Of a stretch of DNA of 64,000 nucleotides, positions 25,118 through 33,716 are shown one piece after another; the stretch's first letter is position 1; the number at the start of each line of letters is the position of its first letter. Below the pieces are notes generated by a model. It was given only the letters and a program-made list of their open reading frames with translations. It was not told where the DNA came from and did no database searches. The translations under genes and the position numbers were made by a program. The DNA comes from Candidatus Mediterraneibacter merdipullorum. Its GTDB lineage: Bacteria > Bacillota > Clostridia > Lachnospirales > Lachnospiraceae. The DNA lies in contig DXAL01000023.1 in NCBI GenBank assembly GCA_019117125.1, forward strand, positions 1 through 64,000, read 5' to 3'.

Positions 25118-25627
25118 GTGAAAGACAGGAGCACATACAAACGAGCAGCATATTTTGGCGTACTGACCGCACTGGCGCTCATCTTCAGCTATGTGGAGAC
25201 GCTGATACCGGTTTCCTTCGGCGTCCCGGGCATCAAGCTCGGGCTTGCCAATCTGGTCACGGTCATCGTCCTCTACAAGACGAGCTGGCGGGAAGCGCTC
25301 CTCCTCCAGATGGTGCGAATCCTCCTGGCAGGTTTTCTCTTCGGGAACCTGTTCAGCATCCTGTACAGTCTGGCGGGAGGCATCCTCAGCCTGACGGTGA
25401 TGGCGCTGCTCGCACGGACCGGCAGGTTCGGGGTGCCCGGCGTCAGCGTGGCAGGAGGCGTGAGCCACAATACAGGACAGCTCCTTGTGGCGATGGCCGT
25501 GGTGGAGACGTACCGGGTCGGATATTACCTGCCCGTCCTCCTGATTGCCGGCGTTGCCACCGGGTGCGTGATTGGCATCGTATCCGGGGAAGTGCTGAAG
25601 CGGATACGGGATATGGATATGGGCTGA
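25118..25627 (+). CDS. Gx transporter family membrane protein
   Basis: A 169-residue membrane protein with about five hydrophobic helices. Motifs FSYVETLIPVSFGVPGIKLGLANL and HNTGQLLVA identify the family once labelled heptaprenyl diphosphate synthase component I and now treated as an ECF S-component-like transporter. GTG 25118 is the start, 13 bases after the NusG-II gene. The cargo is unknown; proximity to Rnf and ApbE suggests a flavin- or quinone-related role, which is inference. Confidence 0.8.
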   Translation: MKDRSTYKRAAYFGVLTALALIFSYVETLIPVSFGVPGIKLGLANLVTVIVLYKTSWREALLLQMVRILLAGFLFGNLFSILYSLAGGILSLTVMALLARTGRFGVPGVSVAGGVSHNTGQLLVAMAVVETYRVGYYLPVLLIAGVATGCVIGIVSGEVLKRIRDMDMG

Positions 25628-25718
25628 ACCGGAGAAAGTCCGGACGAAACACCCCGGAACAACCTGTCCCGGGGAAAGAAACAGAGAGAAGCAGAATGGA
25701 AACGGAGCGTGGAAAGCG

Positions 25719-26333
25719 ATGATATCTTATATCAGAGGGGAACTTGCGGCGGTAGAGCCGGAGAAAGCAGTGGTGGACGTAGGCGGAGTCGGCTTCGGGG
25801 TCTATATGCCCCGGCAGGCGCTCTCCCTTTTGCCCCAGCCGGGAAATGAAGTGAAACTGCATACTTATCTCAATGTAAAAGAAGACGCGCTCCAGCTCTT
25901 CGGATTCCTGACGCGAGATGACCTGGAGATATTCCGCCTTGTGATAGGCGTGAGCGGAATCGGTCCGAAAGGCGGCCTTAACATCCTTTCCTGCATGTCC
26001 CCGGATGAACTGCGCTTCGCCATCCTCTCCGGGGATGCCAAAGCCATATCCGCAGCGCCGGGAATCGGGAAAAAGACTGCGGAAAAGCTCATCCTGGAAC
26101 TGCGGGACAAGGTGGCCATCGAGGATGTCCTGGAAGCGGCGGCGCACGGGGGAGAGGCACAGCCTCAGCCTCAGCCCGATGCGGCAGAGGGCACCATGCA
26201 GGCGGAAGCGGTACAGGCGCTCGTCGCACTGGGATACGGCAGTGCAGAAAGCCTCCGGGCGGTCCGGAAGACTTCTCCGGACTGCGGCGATGTAGAAGAG
26301 ATATTAAAAGAGGCGCTCAAATACCTGTTTTAG
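25719..26333 (+). CDS. ruvA: Holliday junction DNA helicase subunit RuvA
   Basis: A 204-residue protein with the N-terminal OB domain (ISYIRGELAAVEPEKAVVDV), two central helix-hairpin-helix motifs (GVSGIGPKGGLNIL and APGIGKKTAEKLILEL) and the C-terminal RuvB-binding three-helix domain. An Ala/Pro/Gln linker joins domains II and III. RuvA tetramers clamp Holliday junctions while RuvB drives branch migration. The ruvB gene follows within 31 bases. Confidence 0.97.
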   Translation: MISYIRGELAAVEPEKAVVDVGGVGFGVYMPRQALSLLPQPGNEVKLHTYLNVKEDALQLFGFLTRDDLEIFRLVIGVSGIGPKGGLNILSCMSPDELRFAILSGDAKAISAAPGIGKKTAEKLILELRDKVAIEDVLEAAAHGGEAQPQPQPDAAEGTMQAEAVQALVALGYGSAESLRAVRKTSPDCGDVEEILKEALKYLF

Positions 26334-26363
26334 TACAGAAGAGCAAAATCAAAGGAGCAGGGC

Positions 26364-27386
26364 ATGTCCATGATGAAAAAACGAATCATAACAACAGAAA
26401 ACCTGGAAGAGGATATCAAGACCGAAAGCGAACTCCGTCCTCAGAGACTGGCGGACTACATCGGTCAGGAGAAGGCAAAGAAAACCCTTTCCGTCTATAT
26501 CGAGGCGGCGAAGGCAAGAGGGGAAGCCCTGGACCATGTGCTGTTCTACGGACCGCCGGGGCTTGGAAAGACCACCCTTGCAGGCATCATTGCCAATGAG
26601 ATGGGCGTCCATATGAAGGTGACATCCGGACCGGCTATCGAGAAGCCGGGAGAGATGGCCGCCATCCTGAACAGCCTCCAGGAACACGATGTGCTCTTTG
26701 TCGATGAGATACACCGTCTGAACAGGCAGGTGGAGGAAGTCCTTTATCCGGCGATGGAGGATTATGCCATCGACATCATGATAGGCAAGGGCGCGGGAGC
26801 CCGCTCCATCCGGCTGAACCTCCCGAAATTCACGCTGGTGGGCGCCACCACCAGGGCGGGCATGCTGACCGCGCCGCTCCGGGACCGGTTCGGCGTAGTG
26901 GACCGTCTGGAATTTTACACGGACGAGGAACTTACGACCATCATCCTCCGCTCGGCGGATGTGCTCGGCGTGGAAATTGAAGCGGACGGGGCGCTGGAAC
27001 TCGCCCGCCGTTCACGCGGGACGCCAAGGCTTGCGAACCGTCTCCTGAAGCGGGTCCGGGATTTCGCACAGGTGAAATACGACGGGAAGATTACAAAGAA
27101 GGTGGCGGAATATGCCCTGGACCTTCTCGATGTAGATAAATACGGGCTCGACCACATCGACCGCAGCATCCTGCTGACGATGATCGGGAAATTCCAGGGA
27201 GGTCCGGTGGGGCTGGACACGCTGGCGGCGGCAATCTCCGAAGACGCCGGCACACTGGAAGACGTCTATGAGCCCTATCTCCTGAAAAACGGCTTTATCC
27301 AGCGCACGCCGAGAGGGCGGACGGTGACGGCGCTCGCCTACAGCCATCTCGGGATACCTTTCCCGGCCGGCGCGGACGAGGAGTGA
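26364..27386 (+). CDS. ruvB: Holliday junction branch-migration ATPase RuvB
   Basis: A 340-residue AAA+ ATPase. Walker A is GPPGLGKTT, Walker B is DEIHRLN, sensor 1 lies in [20 protein letters not shown] and the C-terminal winged helix includes [13 protein letters not shown]. It forms hexameric motors on either side of RuvA. Complete and of ordinary length. The frame could also start at ATG 26373, three codons downstream. Confidence 0.97.
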   Translation: MSMMKKRIITTENLEEDIKTESELRPQRLADYIGQEKAKKTLSVYIEAAKARGEALDHVLFYGPPGLGKTTLAGIIANEMGVHMKVTSGPAIEKPGEMAAILNSLQEHDVLFVDEIHRLNRQVEEVLYPAMEDYAIDIMIGKGAGARSIRLNLPKFTLVGATTRAGMLTAPLRDRFGVVDRLEFYTDEELTTIILRSADVLGVEIEADGALELARRSRGTPRLANRLLKRVRDFAQVKYDGKITKKVAEYALDLLDVDKYGLDHIDRSILLTMIGKFQGGPVGLDTLAAAISEDAGTLEDVYEPYLLKNGFIQRTPRGRTVTALAYSHLGIPFPAGADEE

Positions 27387-27419
27387 TGCCGGCGGCATCC
27401 GGGATTCCGGAAAAAACAG

Positions 27420-27448
27420 TTGGTTTTTACTGGTAAATAGTTTATAAT
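27420..27448 (+). promoter_or_regulatory. Promoter of zapA
   Basis: TTGGTT (27420-27425), 17-base spacer, TATAAT (27443-27448), 28 bases before the zapA ATG. Confidence 0.7.
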
Positions 27449-27476
27449 GAACAGTAAGAAACACGAGGAGGATGCT

Positions 27477-27887
27477 ATGAGTTCAGCAAAACATTTTACA
27501 GAAGTATTAATTGGGGGAAAGGTATACACTCTGAGCGGATTCGAGGGCGAGGAATATCTGCAGAAAGTATCTTCCTATCTGAACCACAAGATTACGGAAT
27601 GTGCGAACAGCGAGGGATACCGGAAACAGAGCGCGGACACGCGGAACGTCCTGCTCGCCCTGAATATCGCGGACGACTATTTCAAGGCGAAGAAGCAGGG
27701 GGATTCCCTGGAGAGTGATATCGAACTGAAAGACAAGGAAATGTACGACCTCAAACATGAACTCATCTCCGCACAGATAAAGCTCGAGAACGCAGAGAAA
27801 GAACTGGCGAAGATGAAGGAAGAGAACAATGACCTCCAGATGCAGATTGTCAAGCTGGAGACGGAGATGAAGAACCGGAGAAGATGA
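27477..27887 (+). CDS. zapA: Cell division protein ZapA
   Basis: A 136-residue protein: residues 1 to about 80 are the ZapA domain (VLIGGKVYTLSGFEGEEYLQ, LLALNIADDYFKAKKQ), and the rest is a long coiled coil rich in Glu, Lys and Leu. ZapA binds FtsZ and promotes bundling at the division ring. GAGGAGG just before ATG 27477 decides this start over a longer in-frame ATG at 27447, which lies inside the promoter's -10 box. Confidence 0.92.
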   Translation: MSSAKHFTEVLIGGKVYTLSGFEGEEYLQKVSSYLNHKITECANSEGYRKQSADTRNVLLALNIADDYFKAKKQGDSLESDIELKDKEMYDLKHELISAQIKLENAEKELAKMKEENNDLQMQIVKLETEMKNRRR

Positions 27888-27926
27888 GAACACGGGAAAA
27901 TGACCGGAAATCCGGCGCATTTTATG

Positions 27927-27956
27927 CAGGCTGTCACAAACGACAGCCTGTTTCGT
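27927..27956 (+). terminator. Terminator after zapA
   Basis: CAGGCTGTC (27927-27935) and GACAGCCTG (27942-27950) form a perfect 9-bp stem with a 6-base loop, followed by TTTCGTTC. Confidence 0.75.
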
Positions 27957-27974
27957 TCATAGAAAGGATATGAG

Positions 27975-30449
27975 TTGGAGAAGATGACAGACAGGAAGAC
28001 AGAAATCCTCTCGCCGGCAGGCTCCTATGCGGCATTTGCAGCGGCGCTACGCGCCGGGGCGGACGCGGTGTACGCGGGAGGTCCCCGATTCGGAGCCCGG
28101 GCATACGCGGAGAACTTTACGGAGGAGGAGCTCGTCCGCGCAGTGGAGGAAGCACATCTCTTCGGGCGCAGGTTTTACCTCACAGTGAACACCCTGCTCA
28201 AGGACAGCGAGACCGAAGAACTCTTTGATTACCTTGCGCCCCTGTACGCGTGCGGGCTGGACGCGGTCATCGTCCAGGACCTGGGCGTGGCGGCATATAT
28301 CCGCAGATGTTTTCCGGGGCTTGACATCCACGCCAGCACCCAGATGACCATCACAGATGCGCCGGGCGCAAAGTTTGCAGAGGCGCAGGGCATGACGCGG
28401 GTCGTCCCCGCAAGGGAGCTCTCCCTTGCCGAGATACGCCGGATACGCAGCCAGACGGACATGGAGATCGAGTGTTTCGTCCACGGAGCCCTCTGCTTCT
28501 GTTATTCCGGGCAGTGCCTCTTAAGCAGCATGATCGGTGGAAGGAGCGGGAACAGGGGACAGTGCGCCCAGCCCTGCAGGCTCCCCGGCACGTTCGGCGG
28601 TCAGACCTGTTATCCTATGAGCCCGAAAGACATCTGTACGCTGGCGCTCATCCCGGAACTGGTGGAAGCCGGCATCGATTCCTTCAAGATAGAGGGCCGG
28701 ATGAAGAGCCCGGAGTATGTGGCGGGAGTGACTTTAATGTACCGAAAGTACACGGATCTGTATCTTGCAAAGGGAAGAGAAGGGTTTTCCGTCCGTCCGG
28801 AAGATCAGGAGATGCTCCTGGACCTTTACAACCGGGGCGGTTTTTCTTCCGGATATTATCAGATGCACAACGGAAGGGAGATGATGGCGTCTGACCGTCC
28901 GAACCACGCCGGCGTGCCGGCTCTTCAGATAACCGGGCAGCGGGGGAGGGAAGTGACCGGGAGAGCCCTCACCGGACTTGGAGCCGGTGATGTCCTTGAG
29001 GTTACCGGAGGGAAGGGAAACCATACCCTGGGACACCCGGTCCGCATGGGAGCGTCCGTATCGTTCCTCGTAAACCGGGGCGTGTATCTGAAAAAAGGCA
29101 GGGTCCTCAGCCGGGTGCGGAACGAAAGCCTGCTCCGGCACATCCGGGAGGAAGTCATCGGGCGGAAGGTGCAAAGACCGGTCCGGGGAATCCTGACCAT
29201 GCGCACGGGAAGCCCTGCATCCCTGGAAGTGGTCTGCGCAGACGGTCCCGGCAGATACTGCGCCTTGTCGGACGAAACCGTGCAGGAGTCCCTCAATCAG
29301 CCCCTCACCCCCGGACAGGCAGAGGAAAAGCTCAGACGGACGGGAAATTCGGAATTCTGTTTTTCAGAAGTGAAGATTCTTGCAGATGACAATATCTTCT
29401 TCCCGGTCCGCAAACTCAATGAGCTGCGGAGAATGGCTTTTGAAGGGCTCCGGGAAGACATCCTCTCCGCGTACAGAAGAAGTCCGGCATCCGGGCAGGA
29501 CATTCCCGTTCCGGCAGGTTCCGGGAGATGCGCATCCGCAGATGCCCCGGGACACACGCCTTCGGACAGCGGACAGAGCGTGTCTGCCCGCACGGTCTGC
29601 GCAGCGGCGCCCGGATTCTCGATTTCCGTGGAGACAAAGGAGCAGCTCGTCCGTCTTGCAGGGTGCCTGGAAAAGGACCGGGACCGGGTGGAGCGCGTCT
29701 ATTTCTCCTCCGACCTGCTCCTGACAGGGGACCGGGACGTCCGTTCTGTCATCGGCGATATCCGGGAGATGGGTCTGGAGGTCATGCCTGCGCTGCCGTA
29801 TATTTCCCGCAGCGGGGACGACCTGAGAGACATCCTGTATCCGGACGGCGCATCGGGCGGGGATCGGGTTCCTTTCGACGGCGTCCTGCTCAGAAACCTG
29901 GGACAGGTCCGCCTCCTGGAGGAATACGGATTTGACAAAAAGAAGATTCTGGACCATAATCTATATGTGTTTAACCGGTATGCGAAATCCTTCTGGAAGG
30001 ACTATGGCATCACCGGATATACGGCGCCGGCGGAATTAAATGCCCGGGAACTGGAGCGTCTCGGACTGGATGGCGCTGAGCTTTTGGTGTACGGGCGCGT
30101 GCCCCTTATGGTGTCCGCCCAGTGCATGCAGAAAAATACCGGCAGGTGCCGGAAGACGCCAAAGGTGGATATCCTGACGGACCGGAAGGGACATGCCTTC
30201 CCGGTGAAAAATGTATGCCGGCACTGTTACAATCTCATCTACAATGACCGTCCTCTCTGCCTTGTGCAGGAGAAAGACGCCGTTTTCCGGCTTTCTCCCG
30301 AAAGGCTGCGCATCAGCTTCACAGTGGAGGAACCCGGCGGCATCCCGGATATCCTGGACACGGTGAAAAGAGGCTTCACGCCGGAGGAAGAAGCGGTCAC
30401 ACCCGGATTTGAATATACGCAGGGGCACTTCCGAAGAGGCGTCCTCTGA
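27975..30449 (+). CDS. U32 family peptidase
   Basis: A large 824-residue member of the U32 family with the C-terminal collagenase-like extension. The TIM-barrel part starts with EILSPAGSYAAFAAALRAGA and holds the family signature FKIEGRMKSPEYVAGVTLMYRKY (around residue 235) and cysteines near CFCYSGQCLLSSMIGGRSGN. A low-complexity Pro/Ala/Ser linker (about residues 502-545) precedes a second domain with cysteines in CMQKNTGRC and VCRHCYNLIYN. Several U32 proteins modify tRNA or rRNA by hydroxylation rather than cleave collagen. TTG 27975 has AAAGGA six bases upstream; ATG 27984 is the alternative. Confidence 0.85.
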   Translation: MEKMTDRKTEILSPAGSYAAFAAALRAGADAVYAGGPRFGARAYAENFTEEELVRAVEEAHLFGRRFYLTVNTLLKDSETEELFDYLAPLYACGLDAVIVQDLGVAAYIRRCFPGLDIHASTQMTITDAPGAKFAEAQGMTRVVPARELSLAEIRRIRSQTDMEIECFVHGALCFCYSGQCLLSSMIGGRSGNRGQCAQPCRLPGTFGGQTCYPMSPKDICTLALIPELVEAGIDSFKIEGRMKSPEYVAGVTLMYRKYTDLYLAKGREGFSVRPEDQEMLLDLYNRGGFSSGYYQMHNGREMMASDRPNHAGVPALQITGQRGREVTGRALTGLGAGDVLEVTGGKGNHTLGHPVRMGASVSFLVNRGVYLKKGRVLSRVRNESLLRHIREEVIGRKVQRPVRGILTMRTGSPASLEVVCADGPGRYCALSDETVQESLNQPLTPGQAEEKLRRTGNSEFCFSEVKILADDNIFFPVRKLNELRRMAFEGLREDILSAYRRSPASGQDIPVPAGSGRCASADAPGHTPSDSGQSVSARTVCAAAPGFSISVETKEQLVRLAGCLEKDRDRVERVYFSSDLLLTGDRDVRSVIGDIREMGLEVMPALPYISRSGDDLRDILYPDGASGGDRVPFDGVLLRNLGQVRLLEEYGFDKKKILDHNLYVFNRYAKSFWKDYGITGYTAPAELNARELERLGLDGAELLVYGRVPLMVSAQCMQKNTGRCRKTPKVDILTDRKGHAFPVKNVCRHCYNLIYNDRPLCLVQEKDAVFRLSPERLRISFTVEEPGGIPDILDTVKRGFTPEEEAVTPGFEYTQGHFRRGVL

Positions 30450-30467
30450 TGAACAGGTGGTACGGAA

Positions 30468-31937
30468 ATGGCAAATATCGCGATACAGATTTCAAAATAT
30501 CTCATCATCGCCCTTATGATGGCGTATACCTTTTCCTGTTTCTCCATCTTCACACGGAATTATGAAGACGAGGAGAAGCGGGTGCTTATCCGCCAGGATG
30601 TGCTGCTCTTCCTGATGCAGCTTCTGGCATTTGCGACCATGTATCTGGCTGCAGATGACATGCGCATCCTCTTTCTCTACGGGGCGCTGGCAGTGGTGCT
30701 CCTGGGGGTCATCCTGCTGTACAATCTTATTTACCCGAATGTATCAAAGCTGGTTGTAAATAACATGTGCATGCTCATCACTGTGGGCATGATTATGATA
30801 ACAAGGCTGTCCTCGGATAATGAGACGCCTTACGGAACGGCGGTGCGCCAGCTCGTTTTCGTTGTCCTGGGCGTCACCTTCGGCCTGTTTGTGCCGGTCC
30901 TCATCCGAAAGCTCACATTCCTGGACCAGTGGACCTATATTTATGCGGGCGCCGGCGGTGCAGCGCTTCTTGCGGTCGCACTCTTTGCCCCCAGGTCAGG
31001 CGGCGCAAAGCTGGGATTTGAACTGTTCGGCATCAACGTACAGCCTTCGGAATTCGTAAAGATATTATTTGTCTTTTTTGTGGCGGCAAGCCTGAACAAG
31101 TCCACAGAGTTTAAGAATGTCGTCATCACGACTGCCGTGGCGGCAGCCCACGTGCTCATCCTGGTGGTCTCCACGGACCTGGGAGCAGCGCTCATCTTCT
31201 TTGTGGTATATCTGGTGATGCTCTATGTGTCCACCAGGCAGCCGCTCTATGCGGCAGCCGGCCTTGGCGCCGGAGTCCTTGCGGCTGTGGCGGGGTATCA
31301 TCTGTTCGGCCATATCGCGGTGCGCGTCGAGGCGTGGCAGGACCCCATCGCCACATACAGCGGGAGCGGATACCAGGTGGCACAGTCCCTGTTTGCCATT
31401 GGTACGGGAAGCTGGTTCGGGACCGGGCTGTTCCAGGGACGGCCGGATACGATACCGGTGGCGGAGACGGATTTTATCTTCTCCGCTGTGACAGAAGAGA
31501 TGGGCGTCATATTCGGTCTGTGCATTGTTCTGATTTGTGTAAGCTGTTATGTTATGTTCCTGAATATTGCCATGGAACTGCACCGGCGTTTTTATAAACT
31601 GGTGGCGCTCGGTCTGGGCACCTGCTACATCTTCCAGGTGTTCCTGCAGATTGGGGGCGTGACCAAATTCATCCCATCCACCGGGATGACGCTGCCGTTC
31701 GTGAGTTACGGAGGCAGCTCGATGCTCAGCACGATGATTATGTTCGGCATCATACAGGGACTTTATATCGTGCGGGAAGATGAAGAAGAGAAACGTGAGA
31801 AAGAAAAGGAGGCTCAAGATGGCCTGGGAAGAGCAGCAGCCCGAAAGAAGAGGACGGAAGTCCGGAAGAACGGGACCAAGTTCGAGGAAGTCCCCAGACA
31901 GAGGACGCGCAAAAAATCAGGAACGCGCCCGAAATAA
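30468..31937 (+). CDS. SEDS family peptidoglycan polymerase (FtsW/RodA/SpoVE)
   Basis: A 489-residue membrane protein with about ten to twelve hydrophobic helices; conserved stretches include NVQPSEFVKILFVFFVA, STDLGAALIFFVVYLVMLY, VAETDFIFSAVTEEMG and STGMTLPFVSYGGSSML. It polymerises lipid II glycans with its partner transpeptidase, here encoded by the next gene. A 45-residue Arg/Lys-rich cytoplasmic tail overlaps the partner's coding start by 119 bases. The sequence does not decide between RodA-, FtsW- or SpoVE-type use. Confidence 0.93.
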   Translation: MANIAIQISKYLIIALMMAYTFSCFSIFTRNYEDEEKRVLIRQDVLLFLMQLLAFATMYLAADDMRILFLYGALAVVLLGVILLYNLIYPNVSKLVVNNMCMLITVGMIMITRLSSDNETPYGTAVRQLVFVVLGVTFGLFVPVLIRKLTFLDQWTYIYAGAGGAALLAVALFAPRSGGAKLGFELFGINVQPSEFVKILFVFFVAASLNKSTEFKNVVITTAVAAAHVLILVVSTDLGAALIFFVVYLVMLYVSTRQPLYAAAGLGAGVLAAVAGYHLFGHIAVRVEAWQDPIATYSGSGYQVAQSLFAIGTGSWFGTGLFQGRPDTIPVAETDFIFSAVTEEMGVIFGLCIVLICVSCYVMFLNIAMELHRRFYKLVALGLGTCYIFQVFLQIGGVTKFIPSTGMTLPFVSYGGSSMLSTMIMFGIIQGLYIVREDEEEKREKEKEAQDGLGRAAARKKRTEVRKNGTKFEEVPRQRTRKKSGTRPK

Positions 31938-33336
31938 GGAATTTGCGCGCATTACCTATTTCTTTGTGATTCTGTTCATCGCGCTGATGGCGTACATCGT
32001 CTATTTCACTGCGCTTCGCGCAGGGACATTTGTCAACAGCCCATACAATCAGAGGCAGGATGCCTTCGCAAAGGACACGGTGCGCGGGAGCATCACGGAC
32101 CGCAACGGCAACGTCCTTGCGGAGACGGTGGTGGGGGACGACGGCACAGAGACCCGGCGCTACCCCTACGGCTCCCTTTTCGCCCATGTGGTGGGATACA
32201 GCAGCGATGAGCTTGGAAAGACGGGACTGGAGTCCGTGGAGAATTTTGAACTCCTGACGTCCAATGCCTTCTTTGTGGAAAAGATACAGAATGAATTCAA
32301 CGGAAAGAAAAATCAGGGCGACACGGTCGTCACCACCCTGGATGCAGACCTCCAGCAGGCGGCTGCGGCGGCTATGGGCGACTACAGGGGGGCGGTCATC
32401 GTCATGGAGGCGGATACCGGACGCATCCTCGCCATGGTTTCCAAGCCTGATTATGACCCCAATGACATTGCTTCCCGGTGGGAGGCGCTGAACACCGATG
32501 AAAAGAACAGCCCGCTTTTGAACCGCGCCACAGGCGGCTCCTATGCCCCCGGCTCTGTCTTCAAGACGGTGACAGCGCTGGCGTATATGCGCCAGGATGC
32601 CGCTTACCGTGATTATTCCTACGACTGCAGAGGGTCCATCACAGAGGGGGATACAACGATTCCGTGCGCCGGCGGAGCAGTGCACGGACAGGAAGACCTG
32701 GAAAGCTCCTACGCCAATTCCTGCAACTCCTCCTTTGTCAATATCGGACTGCACCTGGATATCAGCGGATTCCGGGATACAGCGGAGGACCTGCTGTTCA
32801 ATTCCTCCCTGCCGGGCGTGCTGGATTACTCCAAAAGTTCTTTTGTCCTGGATGAGGATTCGCCCACATCGGAAGTCATGATGACGGCGATGGGGCAGGG
32901 AAAGACGACGGTGAGCCCGTATCACATGACCCTCATCACCCAGGCGGTGGCAAACGGGGGCACGCTGATGGAGCCTTATCTGGTCGATTCTGTCACCAAT
33001 TACACCGGGACGGAAGTGCGCCGGAATGTCCCCCAGAGCTACGGACGGCTCATGACATCCGACGAGGCGTCGCAGCTCAAGGAATATATGGCGGCTGTTG
33101 TCAGTGAGGGGACCGGCTCCGTGCTCAGTGGAAGGTCCTACACGGTAGCAGGAAAGACCGGGACCGCAGAGTACAGCACAGACAGCAGCGACCGGACCCA
33201 CTCCTGGTTCACCGGCTTTACCGATATCGACAATCCGGAGCTTGTGATTACCGTAATCACGGAGGGTTCTGACGGGAGCGCGGGAGGCAAAGCGGTCTCC
33301 ATCGCAGGGACGATTCTGGATTCCTATTATAATTGA
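31819..33336 (+). CDS. Class B penicillin-binding protein (PbpA-like transpeptidase)
   Basis: About 505 residues. A very basic cytoplasmic N-terminus precedes one membrane helix (about residues 44-68), a small dimerisation region (GSITDRNGNVLAET), and the transpeptidase domain with SVFK, SCN and KTGTAEY motifs. The short N-domain and missing PASTA repeats resemble actinobacterial PbpA, which pairs with RodA. AAGGAGG at 31806-31812 picks ATG 31819 over ATG 31780. It is the cognate transpeptidase of the SEDS protein encoded just upstream. Confidence 0.93.
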   Translation: MAWEEQQPERRGRKSGRTGPSSRKSPDRGRAKNQERARNKEFARITYFFVILFIALMAYIVYFTALRAGTFVNSPYNQRQDAFAKDTVRGSITDRNGNVLAETVVGDDGTETRRYPYGSLFAHVVGYSSDELGKTGLESVENFELLTSNAFFVEKIQNEFNGKKNQGDTVVTTLDADLQQAAAAAMGDYRGAVIVMEADTGRILAMVSKPDYDPNDIASRWEALNTDEKNSPLLNRATGGSYAPGSVFKTVTALAYMRQDAAYRDYSYDCRGSITEGDTTIPCAGGAVHGQEDLESSYANSCNSSFVNIGLHLDISGFRDTAEDLLFNSSLPGVLDYSKSSFVLDEDSPTSEVMMTAMGQGKTTVSPYHMTLITQAVANGGTLMEPYLVDSVTNYTGTEVRRNVPQSYGRLMTSDEASQLKEYMAAVVSEGTGSVLSGRSYTVAGKTGTAEYSTDSSDRTHSWFTGFTDIDNPELVITVITEGSDGSAGGKAVSIAGTILDSYYN

Positions 33337-33367
33337 TATATATTGAGATGAAAAAAGAGCAGCGGTT

Positions 33368-33712
33368 ATGGAATTAAAACTTTACTGTGAACTGTATGTC
33401 AGCGAATGCTGGAGGGAAAAAAAGGAAAAGTTGATAAGCAGGCTGAAAAAGAACAGGCTCCAGCCACGGGTATATCTCATCACCCTCGCACAGGGCGGAC
33501 AGAACCACCTGGAGTTTTTTTCCAGCGTGCTCTTAAAGCAGCATGTCTTTGACAGCAGGGAACTGTTTCTGGTCGGCATCGCGGACGGATACGACGAGTG
33601 CCTTGCCATGACAGAAGAGATTGCCGGTCTTGTCTGCCGCAGGACCGGGGGTACGGACATCCGCGGATATATACTGGCACGGCAGGATGAATTTGAAAAG
33701 ACAGGACGGTGA
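33368..33712 (+). CDS. Conserved small protein of unknown function
   Basis: A 114-residue soluble protein I do not recognise. It is basic in its first third (several Lys/Arg, WREKKEKLISRLKKNRLQ) and has alternating beta-like stretches (VYLITLAQGGQNHLEFF, ELFLVGIADGYDECLAM), ending IRGYILARQDEFEKTGR. No signal peptide or membrane helix. It sits between the PBP gene and the YtfI-like gene, nearly touching the latter, so it is probably part of that operon and may serve the envelope or spore. Confidence 0.65.
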   Translation: MELKLYCELYVSECWREKKEKLISRLKKNRLQPRVYLITLAQGGQNHLEFFSSVLLKQHVFDSRELFLVGIADGYDECLAMTEEIAGLVCRRTGGTDIRGYILARQDEFEKTGR

Positions 33713-33716
33713 ATTG

